A stretch of 62,011 nt of DNA, from the NCBI GenBank assembly GCA_027081015.1, contig JALWMA010000033.1:1-62011 (forward strand), given 5' to 3'. The notes beneath the pieces are model-generated. The model saw only the letters and a program-made list of their open reading frames with translations. It was not told the origin of the DNA and did no database searches. This DNA comes from Campylobacterales bacterium (GTDB lineage Bacteria; Campylobacterota; Campylobacteria; Campylobacterales; Hydrogenimonadaceae). The position numbers were made by a program, and so were the translations under genes. Of the stretch, positions 53,484-61,697 are shown in pieces; the first letter of the stretch is position 1; each line of letters begins with the position of its first letter.

Positions 53484-53876
53484 ATGCCAAAGATCAACCG
53501 CTATGTAGACATAGATACCGTAGAGAGAGAAGCCAAAAAAGATTACATCGACAGACACTCTCCGTTCATATACTGCGAAAGCAGTGCAAAAAAAGGGGAG
53601 AAGTTCCCTGTAAGGGTCGTGATGGGTAAAGAGTACACTCACCCTGACGATCCCGACCACTTCATCGAGAGTATCCGCCTCTTCAACGGCGAAACACTTC
53701 TCGGCGAAGTCACTTTCAACGCCGGAATGCTCGGCGGTGAAGGCCATAAAGGACACGCGGAGGTCACTTTCAACATCGTTCCGACCGGAAGCAAGCTCCA
53801 CCTCGTAGCTCAGGCGTACTGCACGAAGCACGGATTGTGGGAGAACGAGCCGGTCGTCGTCGAAGTTACCGAGTAA
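53484..53876 (+). CDS. Superoxide reductase (class II, neelaredoxin type)
   Basis: 130 residues. The mononuclear iron ligands of superoxide reductases are all in place: His25 (RHSPFI), His53 and His59 (YTHPDDPDHFI), and Cys113-x2-His116 (YCTKHGLW). No N-terminal rubredoxin-like Cys4 site, so it is class II. It reduces superoxide to hydrogen peroxide in the cytoplasm, fitting a microaerobic or anaerobic life. Own promoter region with TACAAT, ribosome site AAGGAG, and a terminator after the gene: a single-gene transcript. Confidence 0.92.
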   Translation: MPKINRYVDIDTVEREAKKDYIDRHSPFIYCESSAKKGEKFPVRVVMGKEYTHPDDPDHFIESIRLFNGETLLGEVTFNAGMLGGEGHKGHAEVTFNIVPTGSKLHLVAQAYCTKHGLWENEPVVVEVTE

Positions 53877-53896
53877 GCCGCTCTCAACTCATGAAC

Positions 53897-53927
53897 GGGC
53901 GCCTTTAGGCGCCCTAACCTCTTTTTA
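53897..53927 (+). terminator. Rho-independent terminator
   Basis: GGGCGCC/GGCGCCC with a TTTA loop (53897-53914), followed by a T-rich tail with TTTTT at about 53922-53926, 20 nt after the superoxide reductase stop. Confidence 0.8.
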
Positions 53928-53953
53928 ACCCCTTTTAATCTACACTATCATCC

Positions 53954-54622
53954 ATGAACAGACTCTATAACGCCCTGCAGTTAAAAAGACTTTACCAGCT
54001 AAAACAGCTCGGTTACAGATATGTGCCGATCATAGAGAAACGAAGCGGCGGCTCCGCTGATCTGCCCGACGATCTCGAGATGCTTAAGCGGATCGTTTCG
54101 GAGTGCAGACTCTGTGCTTTGAGCAAAACCAGGACAAAGACGGTGTTCGGAGAGGGCGACCCCAATGCGGCACTGATGTTCGTGGGAGAAGGTCCGGGCG
54201 CACAGGAAGATACGACCGGAAGGCCGTTCGTGGGCAGGGCCGGCGAGCTCTTGACAAAGATGATAGAGAACGCGATAGAGATTCCAAGAAGCAGCACGTA
54301 CATAGCTAACATAGTGAAGTGCAGACCTCCCAACAACAGGGTCCCTACACCCGAAGAGGCCTATACCTGCCTCCCTTTTTTGATGAAACAGATAGAGATA
54401 GTCGCACCGAGGGTCGTCGTGGCGCTCGGTGCGACGGCCTACCACTATCTGACGGGTGACAAAAGCGGCATTACGAAGGTAAGGGGAGAGGTCATAGATA
54501 CCGGAAAATATCTGCTGATACCGACTTACCACCCGAGCTACCTGCTCAGAAACCCGTCGGCAAAAAAAGAGGTTTACCAGGATCTTTTGAAAATCAAGAG
54601 GATTTTATGCGAAAACTGTTAG
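53954..54622 (+). CDS. Uracil-DNA glycosylase, family 4
   Basis: 222 residues. Fe-S cysteines CRLCALS and further Cys in NIVKCRPP and TCLP; active-site GEGPGAQEDTTGRPFVGRAG (read in parts) and TYHPSYLLRN. It removes uracil from DNA. A 40-residue N-terminal extension precedes the first cysteine. The stop lies 16 nt inside the next gene. Confidence 0.92.
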   Translation: MNRLYNALQLKRLYQLKQLGYRYVPIIEKRSGGSADLPDDLEMLKRIVSECRLCALSKTRTKTVFGEGDPNAALMFVGEGPGAQEDTTGRPFVGRAGELLTKMIENAIEIPRSSTYIANIVKCRPPNNRVPTPEEAYTCLPFLMKQIEIVAPRVVVALGATAYHYLTGDKSGITKVRGEVIDTGKYLLIPTYHPSYLLRNPSAKKEVYQDLLKIKRILCENC

Positions 54623-55878
54623 TAATTTTCACGCTGATTACCGTGATTTCGGCGCAGATTCAGCTGCTCTCTCCCATTCCGCTCCCGTCCAACGTCATAA
54701 TAGACCTCGATACGCGGGAGTATAGCGACGAGGAGCTCGCCGAGCTGCTCCACAGAGGGGAGATCTTTACCTTTCTCGCCAAGGCAGGCAAGACCCAAGA
54801 CCCTGAACTCGCCGCCGTGAAACAGAGCTATATGACACTCTTTAACGTAACACACAAAATCTACTCTTCGGCGGCATTCAGAGTGGCGTTTGTCGTACCT
54901 TACAAGAAGATAGGAAAGTACGCCTACTCCACTTCCAACTCGGTACTTGCCTACCTTTTGAACCGAAAAATCCCATTCGAAATGGAGCTGTTCCCCATAG
55001 AGAACGAAGATAACGCCACACTGCACGAAGCGCTTCAGAACATCTCCGGCGGAGCATTCGACCTTATAGTCGCACCGGTTACGTACAGAGGGGCGGAGTA
55101 TCTCTGTATGCAAAACCTCGAGACCGAGCTCTTCATACCTACACTGCACAAAAACAGAGTAGACTGCATGAACAGCCTCGTCAGCTTCGGCGGCATAGAC
55201 TACAATGCGCAGATAGAGACTCTCTCCTACCTCGTCGAATCCAACGCCACCGTCATTACGGTATCGGATAGCTCATCCATTTCGAAGATGCTCTCGCAAG
55301 CCGTAGCGCAGAATCTGGATGTAAAAGATCATCTCACGCTCGATAGAAGCGGATACTACAAAGATATGATACTGAGGCATGAAGATCTGAACGAGTCGAC
55401 GATCTTTATGAACACTCCGGTGGTAAAGAGCAGCCTCTTTCTTTCACAGCTGACACTGGCAGATTTCAAACCGCTGCAGCTCTTGAGCACACAGATTAAC
55501 TACTCTCCGCTGCTTCTTACGCTTACGCAGTACCACGACAGGGAGAATATGGTGGTGGCCAGCTCCATAGGGGAAGCAGACCCGGTTTTGAGTGAAAATA
55601 TCGCCCTGATCGGCCAGGATATCCGCTTCAACTGGCTAAACTACGCGACGGTTACGGGAGTGGACCACTATTTCAGTACGAAAACGGGAGAACAGAGGCT
55701 CACAAAAGAGCACTTTTCGGACGGCTCCATAGAGTATGATGTGCTTCTTTACGAAGCGGGACTCTACCGCTTTATTCCCAAAGAGGTGCCGCTCCCGCCC
55801 GAGGATCTGAACGATACATACGTATATCCGGACGAAGAGCTGCCGATGGAGGACTACCACTCCGATATGATGGAGTAG
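54607..55878 (+). CDS. Exported protein with periplasmic-binding-like fold, unknown function
   Basis: 423 residues with a short signal peptide (MRKLLVIFTLITVISA). The body alternates strands and helices (AFRVAFVVPYKKIGKYA, GGAFDLIVAPVTYRGAEYL, NATVITVSDSSS, HDRENMVVASSIGE) like a type 1 periplasmic-binding fold, as in LpoA-type activators, but no family was recognised. It is coupled to the uracil-DNA glycosylase by a 16-bp overlap and overlaps the convergent ybgC by 25 bp. Confidence 0.65.
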   Translation: MRKLLVIFTLITVISAQIQLLSPIPLPSNVIIDLDTREYSDEELAELLHRGEIFTFLAKAGKTQDPELAAVKQSYMTLFNVTHKIYSSAAFRVAFVVPYKKIGKYAYSTSNSVLAYLLNRKIPFEMELFPIENEDNATLHEALQNISGGAFDLIVAPVTYRGAEYLCMQNLETELFIPTLHKNRVDCMNSLVSFGGIDYNAQIETLSYLVESNATVITVSDSSSISKMLSQAVAQNLDVKDHLTLDRSGYYKDMILRHEDLNESTIFMNTPVVKSSLFLSQLTLADFKPLQLLSTQINYSPLLLTLTQYHDRENMVVASSIGEADPVLSENIALIGQDIRFNWLNYATVTGVDHYFSTKTGEQRLTKEHFSDGSIEYDVLLYEAGLYRFIPKEVPLPPEDLNDTYVYPDEELPMEDYHSDMME

Positions 55879-56222
55879 AGGCTTCGAGGAATCTTCGCCA
55901 CCCTACCCTCTTTCAAAAACGCGAGCTTCACCTTCATCTCAAAAAGCGTCTCGCCCTCTTTTAAAACACTCTGCAAAAGGGTTATGGAAGCCCCCTTGCG
56001 CTCCAGAAGCTCCGTTTTTACCTCTAAAAGGTCGCCAAGCATCGCCGGTTTCATAAAGTCGGCTTCCAGATGCTTTACAACGAAGTACCCCTCCTCGCTT
56101 TGGGGAGTGAGCCCCCTTTTGAAAAAAGCTTCACTCCTCGCCCTCTCGCAAAACTTCAGGTAGTTTGCGTAGTAGACTATGCCTGCAGCGTCGGTGTCTT
56201 CGTAGTAGACTCTTATTTTCAT
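55854..56222 (-). CDS. ybgC: Acyl-CoA thioesterase, YbgC type
   Basis: 122 residues, hot-dog fold. VYYEDTDAAGIVYYANYLKFCERAR contains the catalytic Asp of the 4-hydroxybenzoyl-CoA thioesterase/YbgC family. It hydrolyses short acyl thioesters. It is the last gene of ordinary core type before the accessory island. Confidence 0.9.
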   Translation of the reverse strand: MKIRVYYEDTDAAGIVYYANYLKFCERARSEAFFKRGLTPQSEEGYFVVKHLEADFMKPAMLGDLLEVKTELLERKGASITLLQSVLKEGETLFEMKVKLAFLKEGRVAKIPRSLYSIISEW

Positions 56223-56305
56223 CTTCTAAACCCTATGTATATTTGGCATCTTTTATCGGTTAACCGTTTGATATTCTGTTGTGACTCTTTCACTTTCTGC
56301 TACTG

Positions 56306-56518
56306 TTGTTTCTGTATTATACATTGTGCAGTCGGGGCGGGGTCATTATAGTCGAACAAAAGCGCATCGAAGCGGCATTTTGGGGTGCCAATTACATTGC
56401 CGGTGAAATCATCAAAAACACCAAAACGGGTGACAAACTCCTTATGCAAAGGCTCAAAGAGAATCTGCCCGAAGCGTTGCATAAAAAAGCGTTAAATGCT
56501 CAAGTAAAACACTTGTGA
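56306..56518 (+). CDS. Small ORF of doubtful status at the island edge
   Basis: Up to 70 residues from a TTG; the more gene-like part begins after residue 12 (VEQKRIEAAFWGANYIAGEIIKN read in parts) and ends LNAQVKHL. No ribosome site and no ATG. It may be the tail of a decayed gene. Function not recognised. The flanking stretches 56223-56305 and 56519-56575 show nothing else. Confidence 0.25.
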   Translation: MFLYYTLCSRGGVIIVEQKRIEAAFWGANYIAGEIIKNTKTGDKLLMQRLKENLPEALHKKALNAQVKHL

Positions 56519-56575
56519 TTTGAAGATTGATTATATAGCAATGTAGCACTCTCCCAAAGCCCACTTAGAATGTGT

Positions 56576-56581
56576 TATAAT
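56576..56581 (+). promoter_or_regulatory. -10 box of the AbiEii-type gene pair
   Basis: TATAAT preceded by TGTGT, 33 nt before ATG 56615, which has the strong ribosome site AAAGGAGG. Confidence 0.5.
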
Positions 56582-56614
56582 AGTAAAAAATTATACCGAT
56601 GAAAGGAGGCGGTC

Positions 56615-56920
56615 ATGCTGTATTACCGACGACGCAACTCTACCGAACCGGTACCCAGGCAACGCATGCACCGCCATCCGTTGCTGACTCTCGTCAATTG
56701 GTCCTACGATCGTAGCCGACACTTGGATGAAGAGCGGTTTAGAGCGATTTTGAGCCGGTTTGACGAACACTATGCCCATATCTATCTGCGTATCTTCAAC
56801 GAAGTACCGGCAGAAGTTCTATGGTCTTTCGTTGCCGAAAACGAATTGCACGAAAGCGACATAGAGAGCATCTATGACGAGATGCACCGGTTCGGGGTCG
56901 ATCTGCGTCCACTTCGATAA
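56615..56920 (+). CDS. Small protein coupled to the AbiEii-type gene (possible antitoxin)
   Basis: 101 residues with strong AAAGGAGG upstream. The N-terminus is basic (YYRRRNSTEPVPRQRMHRH), the rest helical and acidic (EERFRAILSRFDEHYAHIYLRIF, WSFVAENELHESDIESIYDEM, read in parts). No wHTH of the AbiEi antitoxin type is apparent. TAATG overlap (56918-56922) with the nucleotidyltransferase gene, the arrangement of toxin-antitoxin pairs; an antitoxin role is inference. Confidence 0.65.
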   Translation: MLYYRRRNSTEPVPRQRMHRHPLLTLVNWSYDRSRHLDEERFRAILSRFDEHYAHIYLRIFNEVPAEVLWSFVAENELHESDIESIYDEMHRFGVDLRPLR

Positions 56921-57823
56921 TGTACTCACCTTCTGATTTCTCCGATCAAGCCCGACTCTTCGATATCGCCCTGGCGATTTTGGAAGACTACGATATCACT
57001 ACCTGGTCACTGGGCGGCGGTACGGCGCTTTCGATGCTCTATTACCGACACAGGCTCTCTTATGACATCGATATCTTCATCGAATCATTCGGAGAGCTAC
57101 AGCGTATTCTCGATCATAAAGAGGAGATCGCCGCCAATCTCTGCATCGATCGCAAAGCCATCCTCTCTTCTCCTACCGGCGTGACGTTTGTGCTTGACGA
57201 TGAAGCACACGGTTTGAAACTCGATTTTGTCTATTCTCCGCCACTCACAAGCAAGCCTTTTGTGCAATGTGATGTATTTGATCACAGTGATATTACGGTG
57301 CAAACGCCGCTTGAAATTGTCGCCAAAAAGCTCAAATTCCGTGAAAAAGCGACAATTCGGGACCTTTGTGGATTATGCTATCGCTGAAGAGAAAGACGGG
57401 CTTTTGAGTAAGCTCAAAATGGAAAATGTGGTCAATATCGATCGCTACTTCGATCTGATTGAAAAATTCGACTCGATATCCAAAACCATTTTCGATGAAG
57501 AGTTACGATGGCTCATCCCAAATTCCTATATTTCCAAAGAGACATTCGCCGATACGATTTACGGACTGATGAAGCCTAAAGACAAAACGGTCCGTGTAGC
57601 TATCGATCCTTCCTGGGAAGTCGTAGCCTTTGATGAGTTTATCCCTGCCTACCAAGAGCAATACTCCCCGATCGGTAAGCTTGAAATCTACACGATCCCA
57701 AACACGGGGATGGATTATAAGGAGCTAATGAGTCTGGAGAAAACTCAGATTGTAGAGATGGCTTCCGAAGAGAATGATTCTCAAGACAATGTCGAAATTT
57801 CCAATAGTGACAATAGGGATTGA
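56920..57823 (+). pseudogene. AbiEii/AbiGii-type nucleotidyltransferase, frameshifted
   Basis: The first part (to 57387) has the toxin-family nucleotidyltransferase motifs WSLGGGTALSMLYY and SYDIDIFI, then LEIVAKKLKFREKATIRD. At 57361-57370 the frame is lost; removing one C of GACCTTTGTG restores IRDFVDYAIAEEKDGLLSKL, which runs on to a stop at 57823. The two halves together (about 300 residues) form a normal-length protein. As read, the product stops at 155 residues, lacking the C-terminal half. Confidence 0.75.
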
Positions 57824-57849
57824 AGGAAAATATTTTGGGAAAAGTGCGA

Positions 57850-58248
57850 ATGACACGTTCTGAGAATATGCGTAGAATTAAAGCAAAAGGCACTAAAATA
57901 GAACGTATACTCGCCAAAGCAATGTGGAGAGAGGGACTTCGCTACCGAAAAAATTGTAAAGATGTGTTCGGAAAGCCGGATTTTTGCTTTAAAGGCAAGA
58001 AGATAGCGATTTTCTGCGACAGTGAATTTTGGCATGGTAAAAAGTTTTTAGAGGGTGAAAGATTTAAAACAAATAGTGATTTTTGGGAAGAGAAAATTAA
58101 ACGCAATATTGAACGGGACAAAGAAGTGAATAAACGATTAGAAAGTGAAGGTTGGACGGTGCTTAGGTTTTGGGGTAAAGATATAGAAACGAACACAGAT
58201 AAGTGTGTAAACAAAATTATGCGGTACATACAAAAGGATTCAAAATGA
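57850..58248 (+). CDS. Vsr-like DNA endonuclease (zinc site lost)
   Basis: 132 residues from ATG 57850 (MTRSENMRRIKAKGT); an in-frame TTG at 57820 is possible. Vsr fold features: RSENMRRIKAKGTKIE, KPDFCFKGKKIAIF (catalytic Asp44), FWHG (His62), TNSDFWEEKIKRNIERD, LESEGWTVLRFW. The Cys and His zinc ligands around THGCFWHHHHC of E. coli Vsr are replaced (CDSEFWHGKKF). Likely a single-strand nick or restriction nuclease of the neighbouring methylation system. Stop overlaps the ATPase start by 4 bp. Confidence 0.85.
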   Translation: MTRSENMRRIKAKGTKIERILAKAMWREGLRYRKNCKDVFGKPDFCFKGKKIAIFCDSEFWHGKKFLEGERFKTNSDFWEEKIKRNIERDKEVNKRLESEGWTVLRFWGKDIETNTDKCVNKIMRYIQKDSK

Positions 58249-59888
58249 GCGACAAATTGAAAATGACGTTTGATCCTAGGACTATAGAGCATCTCGGTAT
58301 TAAGATGTATTCTACGCTACCTCCGGCTATTGCTGAATTAATCGCAAACGCTTATGACGCTTGTGCAAGTGAAGTATTAGTAAAGCTTTCAGATAATCCC
58401 AAGAAAATAGAAGTTATTGACAATGGAACCGGCATGACTTTCGATGAAGTCAATGAGTACTTTCTAAAAATAGGACGGAACAGAAGGATAGAATCTCAAG
58501 AAATTCCTTGTGACAGGTTTCCTACCGGGAAAAAAGGTCTTGGAAAGCTGGCTTTGTTTGGAATCGGAAAAAAAATAGAAGTTATCACCAAAAAAGATGG
58601 AGAGAAAATCGGTTTTGTAATGGATTGGGACGAAATAATGTCTACGGGCGGTGTGTATGAACCTAAATTTGAAAAAGATACATGTTCAGCCGATGAGCAT
58701 GGAACAACAATAATCGTACATGATCTAAAAAGAAAAGCAGGTTTTGATATAGATTCACTTGCTGTTTCTATTGCAAAACTATTCAATTTCAATGATGAAA
58801 GTTTTCATATAAAATTAATTCTTAACGGCAATAATGAGATTGAAATCGACAGGGATTTGAAATTCAAAGGCATTACAAGGCAATTTGAATGGACTGTTAC
58901 GGATGATGTCAAAATGCTTTTGAGTGATGAAAAATATGAGCACCTCAATGATGTAAAGGGAAAACTATTTACATCGGAAAAGCCTTTAAAACCGGGTTTA
59001 AGGGGGATCACTCTATATGCAGACGGTAGAATGGTTAATCTGCCGGAATTTTTCGGAGTTTCTGAATCTAGTCATTTTTTCTCTTATTTGACCGGCTATT
59101 TAGATATTGATTTTGTCGATCAATGGGATGAAGATGTCATTTCAACAGATAGGCAATCATTGGATTGGGATCATGAGAAACTTCAATCATTAAGAGCATT
59201 TTTGCAAAGAATAATTATGGCGATATCCAAAGACTGGAGAGAAAAGAGAAAAAGAAAAAAAGAAGAGGAGGTTCAGCAATCTACCGGAATAGATATTCAA
59301 AATTGGCTAGATAAAACACCTAGGAATATTCGAGAGAAATTAAATACTGTTATATCCTCAATATCTGATAAAGATGTAGAAATGCCTGTTGAAAAACAAA
59401 GAGAGGTCGTCGAAACAATACACGAACTAGTGCCAGAATACCCTTATTACCATTGGCGTCATTTGCATGAAGCAATACATAGAGTATCAAAAGAAGATTA
59501 TGAAAAAGGTGACTATTTTCGAGCAGCTGAGGACGCTGTAAAAGAATATGAAAATATTGTTAAAAAAGTTTCAGAACTTACAGATAAAATGGGTGTGGAC
59601 TTAATGAAAAATGCATTTGGAAGAGATTGTAGTAATTCAAAAATTAACATTACAAATTGTTCAAACAGAACTGAAAAAAACATTGAGAATGGACAGCAAA
59701 ATCTCTCCGTTGGACTAATTTCAGGATTTAGAAATCCTGTTGCCCACGAGCCTAAAAAAGACATTCATCCTTCACTATTTAGTGATAAAGATTGTCTGGA
59801 TATTTTAAGCTTAACTTCTTATCTTCTCAATAAGCTTGATCAGAGGGTTAAACCGCCGATAGAGGATAATGAAGAAACTGAATCTTGA
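58245..59888 (+). CDS. MORC/MutL-like GHKL ATPase with HEPN-like tail
   Basis: 547 residues from ATG 58245 (ATGA overlap with vsr). The GHKL ATP-binding motifs are complete: AELIANAYDA (31-39), VIDNGTGM (57-64), GKKGLGKLALFGIG (95-108). The middle resembles the transducer region of MORC-type ATPases. The C-terminal 120 residues include a helical domain with RNPVAHE (496-502), the pattern of TIGR02391/HEPN-type abortive-infection domains. MORC-like ATPases are known partners of prokaryotic restriction-modification genes. Very AT-rich. Confidence 0.85.
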   Translation: MSDKLKMTFDPRTIEHLGIKMYSTLPPAIAELIANAYDACASEVLVKLSDNPKKIEVIDNGTGMTFDEVNEYFLKIGRNRRIESQEIPCDRFPTGKKGLGKLALFGIGKKIEVITKKDGEKIGFVMDWDEIMSTGGVYEPKFEKDTCSADEHGTTIIVHDLKRKAGFDIDSLAVSIAKLFNFNDESFHIKLILNGNNEIEIDRDLKFKGITRQFEWTVTDDVKMLLSDEKYEHLNDVKGKLFTSEKPLKPGLRGITLYADGRMVNLPEFFGVSESSHFFSYLTGYLDIDFVDQWDEDVISTDRQSLDWDHEKLQSLRAFLQRIIMAISKDWREKRKRKKEEEVQQSTGIDIQNWLDKTPRNIREKLNTVISSISDKDVEMPVEKQREVVETIHELVPEYPYYHWRHLHEAIHRVSKEDYEKGDYFRAAEDAVKEYENIVKKVSELTDKMGVDLMKNAFGRDCSNSKINITNCSNRTEKNIENGQQNLSVGLISGFRNPVAHEPKKDIHPSLFSDKDCLDILSLTSYLLNKLDQRVKPPIEDNEETES

Positions 59889-60917
59889 TTATAAGTCGAT
59901 AGCTTTCTTTATCATCTCCGCCTGTTTCTTAATGTACGCCGGCGGCAAAGCATTACCGATCATCAACGCGATTTTATCGCGTGCGATGTCGGTGGGAAAT
60001 TTGTAATCTTTCGGAAAAGTCTGTAAAAGCGCGGCTTCCCGGAGTGTGATAGCCCTATCCTCTTCAGGATGCAAAAACCGACCTTTAGAAGGATTTGTAC
60101 AACCGCCGGTAATTGTCGGTGCTACATCATCCCATTTCATACGACCGTATACGTCTCGAAAACCGTTAGGATATTTCAAATGGCACGGTAACCAATACTC
60201 TTTCGGTAGATCTTTTCTGCTCCCCCCGTTTTTCGGAATAAGCGAAATCATTTTTTGTACTTTATCAGTACGTTTTACGGCATAGTCATGAAGCGGATCA
60301 GCCCCGCTGCCCGGTGTATGCACATTTGAGAGTGTATCTCTTACGGTCTTTTTAGTGCTTGATTTATGGGCAAACGGGATCTTTTTTCCCCTGCCGGTCA
60401 TCAAGATCATGCGTTTTCTTCTTTGAGGTACGCCGTATTCGGATATATCATGAATTTGTACTGTTTCGCTATCAACGTGATAACCGAGTTCTTTGAGGCG
60501 GGTAAGCACTTTCTTGATTCTGGGATCTTTGGCTAACCCCGGGACATTTTCGATGAGGATCGCTTTCGGCAATAATTCTTCCGTGAGTCTCAACATTTGA
60601 AATACCAAATCATTTCTCTCATCATTAACGGAAGAAGCGGCATTTTTTGTGCGAAGAGATGAAAAACCTTGGCAGGGAGGACAGCCGGCGAGGAGATCCA
60701 GTTCTCCTTTTTCGATTTGCAAGGCATTAAAAATCTCTTCAGGTGTAAGCTCTTGTATCGGTTTATTCCATAGCCTGCTCTCCGGATGATTCAATTGATA
60801 AGCTTTGGAGACAACCGGATCTATTTCAGCCGCACCGATAACATTGAAGCCTGCCTGCTTAAGTCCTTCAGTCAGTCCTCCGGCACCGCAAAATAAATCT
60901 ATGGCTCTTGGCTTCAT
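59889..60917 (-). CDS. DNA (cytosine-5-)-methyltransferase
   Basis: 342 residues with the C5-methylase motifs in order: I DLFCGAGG (7-14), IV GCPPCQGFS (78-86, catalytic Cys82), VI ENVPG (123-127), VIII QRRKRM (165-170), IX/X near REAALLQTFP and MIGNALPP. The short target-recognition region is about 190-270, so the site cannot be predicted. Its stop abuts that of the ATPase gene with no gap. TATAAT on the minus strand at 60953-60958. Confidence 0.95.
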   Translation of the reverse strand: MKPRAIDLFCGAGGLTEGLKQAGFNVIGAAEIDPVVSKAYQLNHPESRLWNKPIQELTPEEIFNALQIEKGELDLLAGCPPCQGFSSLRTKNAASSVNDERNDLVFQMLRLTEELLPKAILIENVPGLAKDPRIKKVLTRLKELGYHVDSETVQIHDISEYGVPQRRKRMILMTGRGKKIPFAHKSSTKKTVRDTLSNVHTPGSGADPLHDYAVKRTDKVQKMISLIPKNGGSRKDLPKEYWLPCHLKYPNGFRDVYGRMKWDDVAPTITGGCTNPSKGRFLHPEEDRAITLREAALLQTFPKDYKFPTDIARDKIALMIGNALPPAYIKKQAEMIKKAIDL

Positions 60918-60985
60918 ACTCTCATCCGAATATCTTTCTTTATTTATATGTAATTATACAGGCAAAAGCTTGTTATGATATTAAT

Positions 60986-61025
60986 ATTTGTTAAATTGAC
61001 TAATAAAATAAAATTTGTTAAAGTG
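60986..61025 (+). promoter_or_regulatory. Direct repeat over the HTH gene promoter
   Basis: ATTTGTTAAATTG (60986-60998) and ATTTGTTAAAGTG (61013-61025) agree in 12 of 13 bases, 27 bp apart. They overlap a TTGACT-17 nt-TAAAGT promoter (60996-61001, 61019-61024) of the HTH gene and face the divergent methyltransferase promoter. A likely binding site for the HTH protein itself. Confidence 0.5.
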
Positions 61026-61030
61026 TAGCT

Positions 61031-61468
61031 ATGAAAAGAGATCACAAAGAATTTGAAACACTCCTCAAAGCCAAGGGTATTAGAAAAAAAGCATTCTCCA
61101 CATACAGCGGCATTCCTTACGACACCGTTGCCGGCTGGAAAAAGTCGGGGCGGGTGCCCCCTTATGCGATGGTGCTGCTTGTTCAAATGCCCTCAGGCAG
61201 AGAGTATGTGAGTGCTGGTGAGCTTCTTAAAGCTGGATTGCCCAAAGCTGTACTGTGGAACAACGATCCGGATAAAAAGGTGCCTACCGATATTTTTATC
61301 GTAGCAACACTAATGAGAGCACATAATGACTTTGTTATCGATAAACTTACCGAGTATTTTGGTAAAGAAACCGTTTTGGCGGCACTTTTGACGCATAAAG
61401 AACAAATTTCCGCACATTTGGCCCGGCGGGTTGCGGAACATATCCGCCGGTTTCCAAAATCCGCATGA
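61031..61468 (+). CDS. HTH protein, possible controller of the R-M system
   Basis: 145 residues. The N-terminal part (RKKAFSTYSGIPYDTVAGWKKSGRVPPYA, read in parts) looks like a helix-turn-helix of the phage CI/XRE kind. The remainder is helical (DIFIVATLMRAHNDFVIDKLTEYFG, HKEQISAHLARRVAEHIRR) and not recognised. It is divergent from the methyltransferase with only 113 bp between them, the position of a controller gene. Confidence 0.65.
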   Translation: MKRDHKEFETLLKAKGIRKKAFSTYSGIPYDTVAGWKKSGRVPPYAMVLLVQMPSGREYVSAGELLKAGLPKAVLWNNDPDKKVPTDIFIVATLMRAHNDFVIDKLTEYFGKETVLAALLTHKEQISAHLARRVAEHIRRFPKSA

Positions 61469-61697
61469 TTCCCGTAGCGGTATCGGAAAGACTAAAAATC
61501 AAAGGGCGGCATTAGCGAGTTTAGAGCGTTGAAAGCATATCGGTACCAGAGGTGAAAACACTGTAGCCCTTGTGCTTGCACTCTCTGTGAGAAAGCTCTG
61601 CCCATTTTCTATCTTGGAGAGATTTACGAATTTAAAAAAACAGATAACATGGGGCTTTCGCCGGGTGCACCCCATTAATGAGTCGTCACAGCGTATA
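61469..61697. other. Gene-free right edge of the island
   Basis: No convincing gene. An inverted repeat ATGGGG/CCCCAT with an inner GGGTGCACCC lies at 61649-61675. It may be a terminator for the HTH gene or debris of an insertion end. Confidence 0.4.

Larger units (their letters stand above)
56223..61697. mobile_element. Accessory (defence) island between ybgC and ribBA-like gene
   Basis: Bounded by core-type genes on both sides. By eye, 57820-61030 is far more AT-rich than the rest of the window and uses AT-ending codons freely. It holds a frameshifted AbiEii-type gene, a Vsr-MORC-Dcm cassette and an HTH gene. No integrase, tRNA gene or clear attachment repeats were found, so the mode of entry is unknown and the edges are approximate. 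Confidence 0.5.

Noticed and set aside
53484-53876. SoxY/SoxZ-type sulfur carrier
   Set aside because: The four-His/one-Cys iron site (His25, 53, 59, 116 and Cys113) fits superoxide reductase and there is no GGCGG-like tail.
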